Shown here: in pieces, positions 19,953 through 29,889 of the stretch
Layout: every line of letters starts with the position of its first letter
Numbering within the stretch: position 1 is the stretch's first letter
Assembly (NCBI RefSeq): GCF_009857835.1
Contig: NZ_WWCL01000002.1
Location: 1,148,897 to 1,212,896, forward strand
Length of the DNA stretch: 64,000 bases
Direction: 5' to 3'
Origin: Duganella fentianensis
GTDB taxonomy: Bacteria > Pseudomonadota > Gammaproteobacteria > Burkholderiales > Burkholderiaceae_D
Notes under the pieces: generated by a model
Told to the model about the DNA's origin: nothing
What the model saw: only the letters and a program-made list of their open reading frames with translations
Databases searched by the model: none
Translations under genes and position numbers: made by a program

Positions 19953-20413
19953 ACGGGATCATCATGTATCTGCCCCATCTAGTGGCTTTGCTAGGCTGCC
20001 TGTCGGCCTGTGCGGCCTACGCTCAAACGGAATCACCAGCCGTGCACCGCTGCGCACAGGATGGCAAAATCAGCTACACCGACCAGCCCTGCCCGCAAGG
20101 GGCGCAAACTACCACGCTGGCCGTTCCGCCAGCACCGCCTGCGGACCCGGCCAGCGCCGCAGATCTGGCACGGCAGGCAGCACTGGCCGAACAGCTACGC
20201 CAGCAGCGTGAAAAGCGCGCAGCACGGGAAGAGCGCGAAGACCAGCGCGCCAGCCATGCCGCCCGCCAGTACAGGGAAAAGTGCGCGCGCCTGCAAAGAG
20301 CCCAGCGCTGGGCAGCGGAGTATGCCAGCCATGCCCCGGTAGCGCAGCGCGAGGCGGCCCAGCTCAAGGCTAAGCGTGCCGCGCAGGCGCTGGCACAGGA
20401 GTGTTCCCGTTAA
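19949..20413 (+). CDS. DUF4124 exported protein
   Basis: Protein of 154 residues with a signal peptide (LPHLVALLGCLSACAAYAQ), then the DUF4124 signature VHRCAQDGKISYTDQPCPQG with its paired cysteines. The rest is an Arg/Gln/Ala-rich helix, probably coiled coil. Periplasmic, function unknown; this domain is very common in betaproteobacteria. A GTG at 19949 overlaps the previous stop and an ATG at 19964 is the alternative start. Its stop overlaps the ATG of the permease gene (TAATG). Confidence 0.8.
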   Translation: MNGIIMYLPHLVALLGCLSACAAYAQTESPAVHRCAQDGKISYTDQPCPQGAQTTTLAVPPAPPADPASAADLARQAALAEQLRQQREKRAAREEREDQRASHAARQYREKCARLQRAQRWAAEYASHAPVAQREAAQLKAKRAAQALAQECSR

Positions 20414-23022
20414 TGTCTGCGCACGCCACGCCACATACGACCAGAGCGGAGGCGGACAGCGGCATGCGCTGGCGCCTGTCGTTTGCCCTGCTGCTGGGCG
20501 AGTGGCGCGCCCACCCGCTGCGCGCACTGGTGGCCGTAGCGGCCATCGCGGTCGGCATCGCGCTCGGCTTCGCCATTCACCTGATGAATGCGGCGGCCTT
20601 TAACGAGTTCTCGTCCGCCATCAAAGGCCTGTCCGGCGTCGCCGACATACAGGTGCGGGCTACCGAACCCCTGTTCGACGAAGCCATTTATCCGCACATC
20701 GCCCAGCACGAGGGTGTGGCGATCGCTTCACCGATACTGGAAATCGAAGCCTCCGTTCCCGGCCACCACAGCGCGCTGAAAATCATCGCCAACGATGCGC
20801 TGCGGGCCGGCTTTCTCACGCCCGACCTGATCGGCATAGCGGCCGATGGCGGCATGACAGAAGCGCTGGCCGACGATGCGATTTTTCTATCTCCGGCCGC
20901 CGAAATGTGGCTGAAGTCGACCGTGGGCCAGCCACTGACTCTGCAACTCGGCGTGGACCAGCTCTCCCTGCGGGTCGCGGGCAGCCTGCCACAAGCACGG
21001 GCCGGCCAGCGCATCGGCGTGATGGATATCGGTGCAGCGCAGTGGCGCTTCAACCGGCTGGGCAAGCTATCGCGCATAGACCTGAAGCTACGCTCGGGTG
21101 TCGATAGCGCTGCCTTCAAGGCGCAACTACAGCAGGAACTGGAACACAGCCAGCCGGGCCGCTTCCGCGTCAGCCAGCCTAACGACGCCGACCAGAACAG
21201 CCGCAACGAAGGCATGAGCCGCGCCTATCGGGTCAACCTGACGGTGCTGGCACTGGTGGCCCTGTTCACTGGCGCGTTTCTGGTGTTTTCCACCCAGGCG
21301 CTGGCCGTCATCCGGCGGCGCAGCCAGTTTGCCCTGCTGCGCGTACTGGGTATGGAGCGGCGCCATCTGATCGCCCAGATACTGCTGGAAGGGTTAAGCC
21401 TCGGTGTAATCGGTGCTGCCTGCGGCGTGGCCGGCGGCTACGGTCTGGCTGCCGCTGCCCTGCATTTCATGGGCGGCGACCTCGGGGCCGGACTCTTCTC
21501 GGGCGTACAGCCTCAGATACACTTTGCCCCGCTGGCCGCCACCATCTACTTCGCGCTCGGTGTCGCCGTTGCGATCCTGGGCTGTGCGGCCCCTGCTTTC
21601 GATGCGGCCCGCGCCAAGCCTGCCGTTGCCCTCAAGGCGGGAACGGAAGAAGCGGCTCTGGCCCAGCTATCGCGGCCTTGGCCGGCACTAGCCTGCATCG
21701 CGCTGGCGGCCGCTCTGTCGCAGGCGCCGCCCGTGTTCGAGCTGCCACTGTTCGGCTACTTGTCGATTGCCCTGCTACTGATAGGCACCATCGCCCTGAT
21801 GCCCCGATTGGCCGCCCTGACTTTCCGCTACGCCCATCAGCGCTGGGAACGCTCCATAGCCGGCCGCGCAGGCGCACCGGCCATCCTCACGCTGACGCTG
21901 GCAAGACTGGCCAACGCATCCAGCCAGGCCGGTATCGCACTGGGCGGCGTGCTATCGAGCTTCAGTCTGATGGTCGCCATGGCCATCATGGTAGCCAGCT
22001 TCCGTGTATCGCTCGATGACTGGCTACGCCATGTACTGCCGGCAGACCTGTACATCAGCAGCACCAGCGCCGGCAATACGGCCGGCTTGCGGCCGCCGGA
22101 ACAGGCGGCCCTGACGGCCCTGCCCGGCGTGGAAACCGTGGACTTCCTGCGTGTGACCGCCGTCTCGCTAGATCCGGCCCGCCCAGCCGTGGCGCTGATG
22201 GCGCGCCATGTGGATGCGGCACAGCCGGAGCGCTCGCTGGCCATCATCGGCAGCACCGTCGTTCCGGCTGCGGATGCACCGCCGCCCGTGTGGATCTCCG
22301 AAGCCATGGTGGACTTGTATGGCATGCAGCTGGGCCAGCGCATCGAACTGCCGCTGAATGGCCAGCGCCACCCCTTCACTGTGGGCGGCATCTGGCGCGA
22401 CTATGCCCACCCTACCGGCACGATCCAGATGCGTTTATCCGACTACCGCAAGCTGACCGGCGATCAGGACGCCAGCAATGCCGCCATCTGGCTGCACGCG
22501 GGCGCCAGAACTGCCGACACGGAAGCGGCGCTGAAGCGCCTGCCGTTTGCGGCCGCCCTCGACGTCAGCCTGCCTTCGGACATCCGCGCCATGAGCATGA
22601 CCGTCTTCGATCGCAGCTTTGCCATCACCTATCTGCTGGAAGCCATTGCCATCGTCATCGGCCTGTTCGGCGTGGCAGCCACCTTCTCCGCCCAGACGCT
22701 GGCACGCGCGCGTGAATTCGGCATGCTGCGCCATGTGGGCCTGACCCGGCGCCAGATACTGGCCATACTCGCCATCGAAGGCGGATCGCTGACGGCGCTG
22801 GGCATACTGACCGGTTTCGTGCTGGGCTGGTTCATCAGCCTGATACTGGTGTTCGTCGTCAATCCGCAATCGTTCCACTGGACCATGCAGCTGCACCTGC
22901 CATGGCCGCTGATAGCCAGCGTCGCCGGCCTGCTGCTGACTGCCGCCGCGCTGACTGCCCTGTTCGCAGGCCGGCAAGCCCTGTCCGGCGGGCCGATACG
23001 CGCCGTAAGAGAGGACTGGTGA
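20413..23022 (+). CDS. FtsX/MacB-type ABC transporter permease
   Basis: Membrane protein of 869 residues, a doubled FtsX permease. A first segment at about 30-55 is followed by a large periplasmic MacB-like domain, then segments near 275-300, 325-360 and 375-400. The second half repeats the layout with a segment near 515-540, another periplasmic domain and three terminal segments, the last containing FGVAATFSAQTLARAREFGMLRHVG. Such permeases move lipids, lipoproteins or peptides with a separate ATPase, which is not in this operon. ATG 20413 overlaps the previous stop; its own stop overlaps the AttH-like start (TGATG). Confidence 0.88.
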   Translation: MSAHATPHTTRAEADSGMRWRLSFALLLGEWRAHPLRALVAVAAIAVGIALGFAIHLMNAAAFNEFSSAIKGLSGVADIQVRATEPLFDEAIYPHIAQHEGVAIASPILEIEASVPGHHSALKIIANDALRAGFLTPDLIGIAADGGMTEALADDAIFLSPAAEMWLKSTVGQPLTLQLGVDQLSLRVAGSLPQARAGQRIGVMDIGAAQWRFNRLGKLSRIDLKLRSGVDSAAFKAQLQQELEHSQPGRFRVSQPNDADQNSRNEGMSRAYRVNLTVLALVALFTGAFLVFSTQALAVIRRRSQFALLRVLGMERRHLIAQILLEGLSLGVIGAACGVAGGYGLAAAALHFMGGDLGAGLFSGVQPQIHFAPLAATIYFALGVAVAILGCAAPAFDAARAKPAVALKAGTEEAALAQLSRPWPALACIALAAALSQAPPVFELPLFGYLSIALLLIGTIALMPRLAALTFRYAHQRWERSIAGRAGAPAILTLTLARLANASSQAGIALGGVLSSFSLMVAMAIMVASFRVSLDDWLRHVLPADLYISSTSAGNTAGLRPPEQAALTALPGVETVDFLRVTAVSLDPARPAVALMARHVDAAQPERSLAIIGSTVVPAADAPPPVWISEAMVDLYGMQLGQRIELPLNGQRHPFTVGGIWRDYAHPTGTIQMRLSDYRKLTGDQDASNAAIWLHAGARTADTEAALKRLPFAAALDVSLPSDIRAMSMTVFDRSFAITYLLEAIAIVIGLFGVAATFSAQTLARAREFGMLRHVGLTRRQILAILAIEGGSLTALGILTGFVLGWFISLILVFVVNPQSFHWTMQLHLPWPLIASVAGLLLTAAALTALFAGRQALSGGPIRAVREDW

Positions 23023-24143
23023 TGGCCAGCTTGCTTAACCTACTGGCGGCCCGACTGACACGCACGCTCGCATACTGCGCGCTGCTGATCGGTGCCAGCC
23101 TCTGCACCACGGCGACGGCAGCCGCACCGGAATTCCTGCCCGTGCTGCCCCTCACCGCAGGCAGGGCCCTGAGCTTCCCCGCCGATACCGGCGCTCACCC
23201 CGACTACAAGACGGAATGGTGGTACGCCACCGGCTGGCTCAAGACGCCAGATGGCAAGCCGCTAGGCTTTCAGGTGACTTTCTTCCGCAGCGCCACCAGC
23301 CACGATCGCGCCAACCCTAGCCAGTTCGCGCCCAAACAGATCATCATCGGCCATGCCGCGATTGCCGATCCCGCGCGCGGCCAGCTCCTGCACGACCAGC
23401 GCAACGGCCGCGAAGGTTTCGGGCTGTCCTACGTCAAAGCGGGCAATACGGATATCAAACTGGATGACTGGAGCATGCAGCGCCAGTCCGACGGCAGTTA
23501 CCGCGTGCTGCTCAACGCCGCCAGCTTCCAGCTCGATCTGACGCTGGCGCCCACCCAGCCACGCCTGCTGCAGGGCGAGGCGGGCTACTCGCGCAAGGGC
23601 AAGGAGCCGCTGGCGGCCAGCTACTACTACAGCGAGCCGCAATTGCGCACCACCGGCTACCTCACCCGCGCCGGCCAGCGCGTGGCCGTCAGCGGCGCCA
23701 GCTGGCTAGACCACGAGTGGTCCAGTCAGGTGCTCAGTGCCGATGCAGCGGGCTGGGACTGGATAGGCGCCAATCTGGCCGATGGCGGGGCCCTGATGGC
23801 TTTCCAGATTCGCAACAAGGCCGGTGCTAAACTATGGTCGCACGCGACATGGCGCGACGCATCCGGTAAGATCACACAGTTTTTGCCTGAGCAGGTCAGT
23901 TTTGCGCCCCTGCGGCACTGGCGTTCGCCCCGGACGGGAGCGAGCTATCCGGTCGCGACGCGCCTCACCACCGGCAGCAGCGTGTGGCAGATTACGCCAC
24001 TGATGGACGATCAGGAACTGGATTCGCGCCGCTCGACGGGCGCAGTCTACTGGGAGGGTGCCGTGACGCTGGAACGCGACGGCAAACCGGCCGGACATGC
24101 CTATCTGGAGATGACGGGCTATACACAGGCGATAAAATTCTGA
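23022..24143 (+). CDS. AttH/CrtC-like lipocalin-fold exported protein
   Basis: Protein of 373 residues with a signal peptide (LLIGASLCTTATAA). HPDYKTEWWYATGWLKT and SWLDHEWSSQ are hallmarks of the family that includes carotenoid 1,2-hydratase CrtC and Agrobacterium AttH. AttH-like genes accompany FtsX permeases in att-type operons of unknown substrate, matching the coupling to the permease here. Carotenoid hydration is unlikely since no carotenoid genes are near. I chose ATG 23022, which overlaps the permease stop, rather than an upstream frame start inside the permease. Confidence 0.85.
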   Translation: MASLLNLLAARLTRTLAYCALLIGASLCTTATAAAPEFLPVLPLTAGRALSFPADTGAHPDYKTEWWYATGWLKTPDGKPLGFQVTFFRSATSHDRANPSQFAPKQIIIGHAAIADPARGQLLHDQRNGREGFGLSYVKAGNTDIKLDDWSMQRQSDGSYRVLLNAASFQLDLTLAPTQPRLLQGEAGYSRKGKEPLAASYYYSEPQLRTTGYLTRAGQRVAVSGASWLDHEWSSQVLSADAAGWDWIGANLADGGALMAFQIRNKAGAKLWSHATWRDASGKITQFLPEQVSFAPLRHWRSPRTGASYPVATRLTTGSSVWQITPLMDDQELDSRRSTGAVYWEGAVTLERDGKPAGHAYLEMTGYTQAIKF

Positions 24144-24285
24144 CAAGATCAGGAATAGACCGGTGTCACAAATAAGCGACACTGGCCGAGCAATTACTGG
24201 CAACAAATGCAGGCAACACCAAATCGTAACAATATCGAGACCGTAGCAACGTCTACACCGTAACACTATCAAGAACTAGCAAACG

Positions 24286-26124
24286 ATGACCACTAGCACC
24301 ACCGCAGCCAGCACCGCCCCCGCCGCCGCACCCTCCACCGCCCGCGAAGCCAGGAAAGGCAGCCTCGCCACCCTGCGTGGTCTGGCCCCGTTTCTGGCCC
24401 CCTACAAGCGCCAGTTCGCCATGGCCGGGGTCGCGCTGGTCGTTGCCGCCGGTTCCACGCTGGCCATACCCGCCGCCTTCAAGCAGATGATCGATCTGGG
24501 TTTCGGCGGCGCCGGTGCCAAGAGCATCCAGCACGTCGATCTGGTGTTCCTCGCGCTGTTCGGCCTTGCCACCCTGCTGGCGCTGGCCACGGCAGCGCGT
24601 TTCTACACGGTTTCGTGGCTGGGCGAACGCGTCACGGCCGATATCCGCAGCGCCGTCTACCAGCATGTGGTGACGCAAAGTCCCGAATTCTTCGAAACCA
24701 CCCAGACTGGCGAAGTCCTGTCGCGTATCACCACCGACACCACGCTGATACAGGCCGTGGTAGGCACCAGCATCTCGATGGCGCTGCGTAATGTGCTGCT
24801 GTTCATCGGCGGTCTGATCATGCTGTTCGTCACCAGCGTCAAACTGTCGGCCATCATCATCGGCCTGCTGGTACTGACCGTGCTGCCTATCGTGATCTTT
24901 GGCCGGCGCGTGCGCAAACTGTCGCGCGATTCGCAGGACCGCATCGCCGACGCTTCCGCCATGGCCGGTGAAATCCTGAATGCCATGCCCACCGTGCAAG
25001 CCTTCACCCACGAAAAAATCGAATCGGGCCGCTTCGGCGCATCGGTAGAAAGCGCGTTCGGTACAGCCATGCGCCGCATCCGCGCACGTGCTTTCCTGAC
25101 CATGCTGGCCATCGTGCTGGTATTCGGCACCATCGTGTTCGTGCTGTGGCTGGGCGCACACGCCGTGCTGGCCGGTAGCATGACGGGCGGTGATCTGGGC
25201 CAGTTCATTCTGTACGCTTCCATCGTGGCCGGTGCCATCGGCGCGCTGTCCGAAGTGATGGGCGAAGCCCAGCGTGCCGCCGGCGCTACCGAGCGCCTGC
25301 TGGAACTGATATCCGTGAAGTCCAAGATCGAATCGCCGGCCCAGCCGCTGGCACTGCCGCCGCGTGCCGCTTCCGGCGCTGCCCTGAGCCTGCAGGATGT
25401 CGGCTTCAGCTATCCCTCGCGCCCCGATACGGCGGCGCTGCAGCATCTGACGCTCGATATCAAGCCGGGGGAAACGGTAGCTGTAGTCGGCCCTTCCGGC
25501 GCCGGCAAGACCACCCTGTTCCAGCTGTTCCTGCGTTTCTACGATCCGCAGTCGGGCAGCATCAAGCTCGATGGCGTCGACATCACCCGTCTCGATCTGC
25601 ACACACTGCGCGGCGCCATCGGTATCGTGCCGCAGGATACGGTGATCTTCTCGGCCGACGCGATGGAAAATATCCGTTACGGCCGTGCCGATGCCACTGA
25701 TGAAGAAGTAATCGCCGTGGCCAAGCTGGCCGCAGCGCACGAATTCATCGAACGTCTGCCACAGGGCTACCAGTCCTTCCTCGGCGAGCGCGGTGTGCGC
25801 CTGTCCGGTGGCCAGCGTCAGCGCATCGCCATCGCCCGGGCTCTGCTCAAGAACCCGCCGTTGCTGCTGCTGGACGAAGCCACCAGCGCGCTGGACGCCG
25901 AATCCGAACGTCTGGTGCAATCAGCGCTGGAAGCGGCCATGGTAGGCCGGACCACCGTCATCATCGCGCACCGTCTGGCCACGGTGCAGCGGGCCGACCG
26001 CATCATCGTGATGGAAGACGGCCGCATCGTCGAAACGGGCACCCACAAATCGCTGGTAGAACTGGGCGGCATCTACGCCAATCTGGCAGCGCTGCAGTTC
26101 CACCACGTACACGCTGGCCACTGA
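24286..26124 (+). CDS. MsbA/BmrA-like ABC exporter, fused membrane and ATPase domains
   Basis: Half-transporter of 612 residues. An Ala/Thr-rich leader is followed by six membrane segments (about 40-330) and an ATPase domain with Walker A GPSGAGKTT (about residue 402-410), Q-loop IVPQDTV, signature LSGGQRQR, Walker B LLLLDEATSALD and H-loop IAHRLAT. All catalytic motifs are intact. It should act as a homodimer exporting lipids or amphipathic compounds; the substrate is unknown. It begins 142 bases after the AttH-like gene and is probably a separate unit, though it is also the nearest complete ABC ATPase. Confidence 0.92.
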   Translation: MTTSTTAASTAPAAAPSTAREARKGSLATLRGLAPFLAPYKRQFAMAGVALVVAAGSTLAIPAAFKQMIDLGFGGAGAKSIQHVDLVFLALFGLATLLALATAARFYTVSWLGERVTADIRSAVYQHVVTQSPEFFETTQTGEVLSRITTDTTLIQAVVGTSISMALRNVLLFIGGLIMLFVTSVKLSAIIIGLLVLTVLPIVIFGRRVRKLSRDSQDRIADASAMAGEILNAMPTVQAFTHEKIESGRFGASVESAFGTAMRRIRARAFLTMLAIVLVFGTIVFVLWLGAHAVLAGSMTGGDLGQFILYASIVAGAIGALSEVMGEAQRAAGATERLLELISVKSKIESPAQPLALPPRAASGAALSLQDVGFSYPSRPDTAALQHLTLDIKPGETVAVVGPSGAGKTTLFQLFLRFYDPQSGSIKLDGVDITRLDLHTLRGAIGIVPQDTVIFSADAMENIRYGRADATDEEVIAVAKLAAAHEFIERLPQGYQSFLGERGVRLSGGQRQRIAIARALLKNPPLLLLDEATSALDAESERLVQSALEAAMVGRTTVIIAHRLATVQRADRIIVMEDGRIVETGTHKSLVELGGIYANLAALQFHHVHAGH

Positions 26125-26158
26125 CCGGCCGGCAGCCACCAGACCAAAGGGGATAGCC

Positions 26159-27262
26159 GTGACCGATGCCGAACTGCGTGCCAGCTGCACCACTCACCTG
26201 CCCGGTCACCGCCAGCCTACGCCGGCACAACTGTTTGCCGCCATGGCCGAGTGGAGCGCCGCCAACGGCGTGGCCCATGATGTGTATGGCAGCGGCACGC
26301 TGATACAGGAACTGGAACAGAAACTGGCGACCCTGCTGGGTTTCGAAGCAGCCCTGTTCTGCATTACCGGCACCATGACGCAGGCCACTGCACTGCGCAT
26401 CGCCTGCGAGGAACGGGGCAGCCCGCTGGTGGCCCTGCATCCCACCTCCCACATCCTGCGCCATGAGCGTAGCAACCATAGCCTGTTTGACCACTTCAAG
26501 GCGCTACAGGTAGGTGACCCGCACCGTCCGTGGAGCGTGGGCGAACTGCAGGCCATACCGGACCGGCTGGGCGCCGCCACACTGGAATTGCCGATGCGCG
26601 AAATCGGCGGCCAGTGCCAGAGCTGGGAAGAGCTGCAAGCCATCAAGGACCACTGCCACGCACACAATATCCACCTGCATCTGGATGGTGCGCGCCTGTG
26701 GGAATGTGCGAGTGCCTATGGCCGCAGCGCTGCAGAAATCGCGCAGGGCTTCGATTCCGTGTATGTATCGCTGTACAAGGGCATAGGCGGCATGGGTGGC
26801 GCAGTCCTGCTGGGCAAGGCCGGCTTCGTCGCCAAGGCGCAGGAATGGTTCCGCCGTCAGGGTGGCAACGTCTATCAGCGCACGCCTTATGTGGTTGCTG
26901 CTGCCATGCAGTTCGATCGGCGGCTGGCTGCCATGCCGGACTATTACGCCCGCACCGTATGGCTGTACGAGACCTTGCGCGACTTCCCGCTGCTGGTGCC
27001 GAATCCCGCCTGGCCGCAGGCCAGCATGCTGCATCTGCACCTGCCCGTCAGCCGCGAGCAGGCTACCGAGATCCGCAACCGCATCGCCAGCGAGCATGGC
27101 ATCTGGCTGTTCAATGCGGCCAACCATGCACCGCTACCTGAGCACAGCTACGTCGAACTGTATATCGGCGATAATCTGCTGGCACTGCCGGACCAGCGCG
27201 TGCGCGATATCCTCGCGTTATGGTCCGCCGAGCTGACGCTGGCCACCGCCCGCGCAGAATAA
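26159..27262 (+). CDS. Threonine aldolase / beta-eliminating lyase family PLP enzyme
   Basis: PLP enzyme of 367 residues, fold type I. The region HDVYGSGTLIQELEQKLATL resembles the substrate-entry part of low-specificity threonine aldolases, and LHLDGARLWECASAYG is the typical PLP-ring Asp-containing motif. The Schiff-base Lys is in VYVSLYKGIGGMGGA, where ordinary aldolases read SFCLSKGLGAPVG, so it is a divergent branch. Expected chemistry is retro-aldol cleavage of a beta-hydroxy amino acid. GTG start at 26159, 34 bases after the ABC exporter. Confidence 0.8.
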   Translation: MTDAELRASCTTHLPGHRQPTPAQLFAAMAEWSAANGVAHDVYGSGTLIQELEQKLATLLGFEAALFCITGTMTQATALRIACEERGSPLVALHPTSHILRHERSNHSLFDHFKALQVGDPHRPWSVGELQAIPDRLGAATLELPMREIGGQCQSWEELQAIKDHCHAHNIHLHLDGARLWECASAYGRSAAEIAQGFDSVYVSLYKGIGGMGGAVLLGKAGFVAKAQEWFRRQGGNVYQRTPYVVAAAMQFDRRLAAMPDYYARTVWLYETLRDFPLLVPNPAWPQASMLHLHLPVSREQATEIRNRIASEHGIWLFNAANHAPLPEHSYVELYIGDNLLALPDQRVRDILALWSAELTLATARAE

Positions 27263-27321
27263 TCGGCCGCTCCGGCGCAGTGCTGTTACACTGCCCGCCT
27301 TTCTGATTGAACGACACCACC

Positions 27322-28839
27322 ATGACCTTCCAAGCCCTAGGCCTGATCGAACCCTTGCAGCGCACACTGGAATCACTGGGCTACCGCCAGCCCACGCCCG
27401 TGCAGAAACAGGCCATACCGGCCGTGCTGGCTGGGCGCGACCTGATGGCAGCAGCGCAGACCGGCACCGGCAAGACGGCCGCCTTCGCCCTGCCCCAGTT
27501 GCAGAAACTGCTGCTGGAAGGCGTGACGGCGCCCAAAGCCGTGCGCACGCTGGTACTGGTGCCTACGCGCGAACTGGCCGAACAGGTGTACCAGAGCTTC
27601 CGCAGCTATGGCGGCAATCTGCCGCTCAAGTGCGCCGTGGCCTATGGTGGCGTGCCCATCGAAGGCCAGATCAGCAAGCTGCGCAAGGGGCTGGACGTGC
27701 TGGTGGCCACACCGGGCCGTTTGCTGGACCTGCACGATCAGGCAGCCATCAGCTTCGAGCTGCTGACCACACTGGTGCTGGATGAAGCCGACCGCATGCT
27801 CGATCTGGGTTTCGAACGTGATCTCGACATCCTGCTGGCCGCCATGCCCAAGCAGCGCCAGACGCTGCTGTTCTCGGCCACTTTCTCCGACGCGATCCGC
27901 CAGCTGGCCAGCGGCATGCTGCGCGACCCGGTGACGATACAGGTCAGCGCCAGTAACACCACCACCAAGACGGTGCGCCAGTGGCTGATCCCGACGGACA
28001 AGCGCAGCAAGCCGGAACTGCTGCTGCACCTGCTGAAGAAACACCGCTGGGGACAGGTGCTGATCTTCGTGAAGACGCGCAAAGGCGTGGAAGCGCTGAT
28101 CAAAACCCTGCAGGAGCATGGCTACACGGCCGATGCCATCCATGGCGACAAGACCCAGCCCATGCGCCTGCGCGCACTCGACCGCTTCAAGCAGCGCGAA
28201 GTCCAGCTGCTGGTAGCCACCGATGTGGCGGCACGCGGCCTCGATATCGAAGCGCTGCCGCAGGTGGTGAATTTTGATCTGCCCACCGTGGCGGAAGACT
28301 ACGTGCACCGTATCGGCCGTACTGGCCGCGCGGGCATGGAAGGCGAAGCCGTTTCGCTGGTCTGTGCCGATGAAGTGGAGCTGCTCAAAGATATCGAGGG
28401 CCTGATCGGTCAGGTGCTGCATCGAGTTGAGGAAGCCGGTTTCGAAGCCGACCACCGCGTGCCGGAAACGGGGTCTAAAGGCGCGGCCCTCGCCGCAGCC
28501 AAAAAGGCCGCTGCCGAAGCGCCACGCAAGAAACGACCGTTCACGGGGCCACCGGGCGGACGCGCAGCGGCCAAGCAGGCGCAAGCTGGCGCCACCGCGG
28601 CGGCTAAACCCGGCAGCGCCGGTAAAGCCGGCGCCGGTGTGGGCGCGAAAGGCGTAGCTGGCGCGAAGACCGGCGCAGCTGCCGTTGCCAAATCCGCTGC
28701 TAGATCCACCGCAGGCCGTGCCGCCAGTGCCGGCACCATCATCGTCACGGGTGGCCGCGGCGCCAAGTCGCTGGCGCGTTCTGCCGGCAAGGCACAGGCG
28801 CAAGGCAATCCGCGCCGCGCCAAAGGTGGCGCTCGCTGA
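27322..28839 (+). CDS. rhlE: DEAD-box RNA helicase, RhlE type
   Basis: ATP-dependent RNA helicase of 505 residues. Motifs in order: Q motif with TPVQKQAIP, AQTGTGKT, PTRELAEQ, TPGR, DEAD (in VLDEADRML), SAT, ATDVAARGLDI and HRIGRTGRAG, then an Ala/Gly/Lys-rich disordered tail of about 130 residues. The basic tail is typical of RhlE and serves RNA binding in ribosome assembly, RNA decay and cold adaptation. I chose ATG 27322 over a TTG 15 bases upstream. Transcribed alone, with thyA 78 bases later. Confidence 0.93.
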   Translation: MTFQALGLIEPLQRTLESLGYRQPTPVQKQAIPAVLAGRDLMAAAQTGTGKTAAFALPQLQKLLLEGVTAPKAVRTLVLVPTRELAEQVYQSFRSYGGNLPLKCAVAYGGVPIEGQISKLRKGLDVLVATPGRLLDLHDQAAISFELLTTLVLDEADRMLDLGFERDLDILLAAMPKQRQTLLFSATFSDAIRQLASGMLRDPVTIQVSASNTTTKTVRQWLIPTDKRSKPELLLHLLKKHRWGQVLIFVKTRKGVEALIKTLQEHGYTADAIHGDKTQPMRLRALDRFKQREVQLLVATDVAARGLDIEALPQVVNFDLPTVAEDYVHRIGRTGRAGMEGEAVSLVCADEVELLKDIEGLIGQVLHRVEEAGFEADHRVPETGSKGAALAAAKKAAAEAPRKKRPFTGPPGGRAAAKQAQAGATAAAKPGSAGKAGAGVGAKGVAGAKTGAAAVAKSAARSTAGRAASAGTIIVTGGRGAKSLARSAGKAQAQGNPRRAKGGAR

Positions 28840-28880
28840 CCAGCAGCGCGCTACCAGCGCTGCTAAAATAGCAGGTTTTC

Positions 28881-28907
28881 CGGCTCGGGCAAGCCGCGTG
28901 TTTTTTT
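28881..28907 (+). promoter_or_regulatory. Terminator-like hairpin immediately before thyA RBS
   Basis: CGGCT (28881-28885) pairs with AGCCG (28892-28896) and a run of seven T follows at 28901-28907, running straight into GGAGC, the thyA ribosome binding site. It may be the rhlE terminator, an attenuator in the thyA leader, or simply a U-rich enhancer of translation. The stem is short. Confidence 0.4.
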
Positions 28908-28917
28908 GGAGCATTGT

Positions 28918-29889
28918 ATGCAGCAATATCAGGAACTGATCCAGACCGTGATCGACACGGGGAGCTGGCAAGACAACCGCACCGGCATCCGTACCCTGAG
29001 CGTACCGGGCGCCATGATGCGCTTCGACCTGCAGCAGGGCTTCCCCGCCGTGACCACCAAAAAGCTGGCCTTCAAGTCCGTAGTGGGCGAACTGTGCGCC
29101 TTCATGCGCGCTTCGCGCAGTGCGGCGGATTTCCGCGCGCTGGGCTGCAAAGTATGGGATCAGAATGCCAATGAAAACCGGCAGTGGCTGGCCAATCCCT
29201 ACCGTCTGGGCGAGGACGATCTCGGCCCCGTCTACGGCGTGCAGTGGCGCCAGTGGCCCGGCTTCAAGCTGATAGCTCTGGACCAGCCAGCGCAGATCGC
29301 CGACGCCCAGAACAAGGGCTTCCGCCTGATTTCCCAGTTCGATGATGGCGGCGTGACCAAAGTGCTGCTGCATAAATCCATCGACCAGTTGCGCGAATGC
29401 CTGGACACCATCGTCAACAATCCGTCCAGCCGCCGCATCCTGTTCCACGGCTGGAATCCGGCCGTGCTGGACTCTGTTGCGCTGCCGGCCTGCCACCTGC
29501 TGTACCAGTTCATCCCGAATCCCACCACGCGCGAACTGAATATGTGTTTGTACGTGCGCAGCAATGACCTCGGCCTAGGCACGCCCTTCAATCTGGCCGA
29601 AGGCGCAGCGCTGATGCATCTGGTCGGCCGTCTGACGGGCTACACGCCGCGCTGGTTCAGCTACTTCATTGGCGACGCCCACATTTACGAAAACCACATG
29701 GAAATGGTGACGGAACAGCTCACCCGTACGCCTTACCCTGCGCCGCAACTGCGCATCAGCGACCGCGTGCCCGACTTCGCCGTCACCGGCAAGTACCAGC
29801 CCGAGTGGCTGGAACTGGTGGAACCCGGCGACTTCACACTGGAAGGCTACCAGCACCACGCGCCGATCACGGCGCCGATGGCGGTATGA
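28918..29889 (+). CDS. thyA: Thymidylate synthase
   Basis: Converts dUMP to dTMP with methylene-tetrahydrofolate, giving dihydrofolate. Length is 323 residues, longer than the 264 of E. coli because of an insertion in the small domain around 75-150 as in several other ThyA proteins. The catalytic cysteine is C192 in [10 protein letters not shown]; the nucleotide-binding region [17 protein letters not shown] and the C-terminal [10 protein letters not shown] are present. ATG 28918 begins MQQYQELIQ, the normal N-terminus. Two genes downstream is folA, which recycles the dihydrofolate formed. Confidence 0.97.
   Translation: MQQYQELIQTVIDTGSWQDNRTGIRTLSVPGAMMRFDLQQGFPAVTTKKLAFKSVVGELCAFMRASRSAADFRALGCKVWDQNANENRQWLANPYRLGEDDLGPVYGVQWRQWPGFKLIALDQPAQIADAQNKGFRLISQFDDGGVTKVLLHKSIDQLRECLDTIVNNPSSRRILFHGWNPAVLDSVALPACHLLYQFIPNPTTRELNMCLYVRSNDLGLGTPFNLAEGAALMHLVGRLTGYTPRWFSYFIGDAHIYENHMEMVTEQLTRTPYPAPQLRISDRVPDFAVTGKYQPEWLELVEPGDFTLEGYQHHAPITAPMAV

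Noticed and set aside
23022..24143. Carotenoid 1,2-hydratase function for the CrtC-like protein
   Set aside because: No carotenoid genes are near, and coupling to an FtsX permease matches att-type operons instead.
24253..25920. 555-codon minus-strand frame opposite the ABC exporter
   Set aside because: Gln/His/Gly-rich antisense artefact.
27373..29496. 707-codon minus-strand frame spanning rhlE and thyA
   Set aside because: It crosses two unrelated conserved genes and shows no protein motifs.
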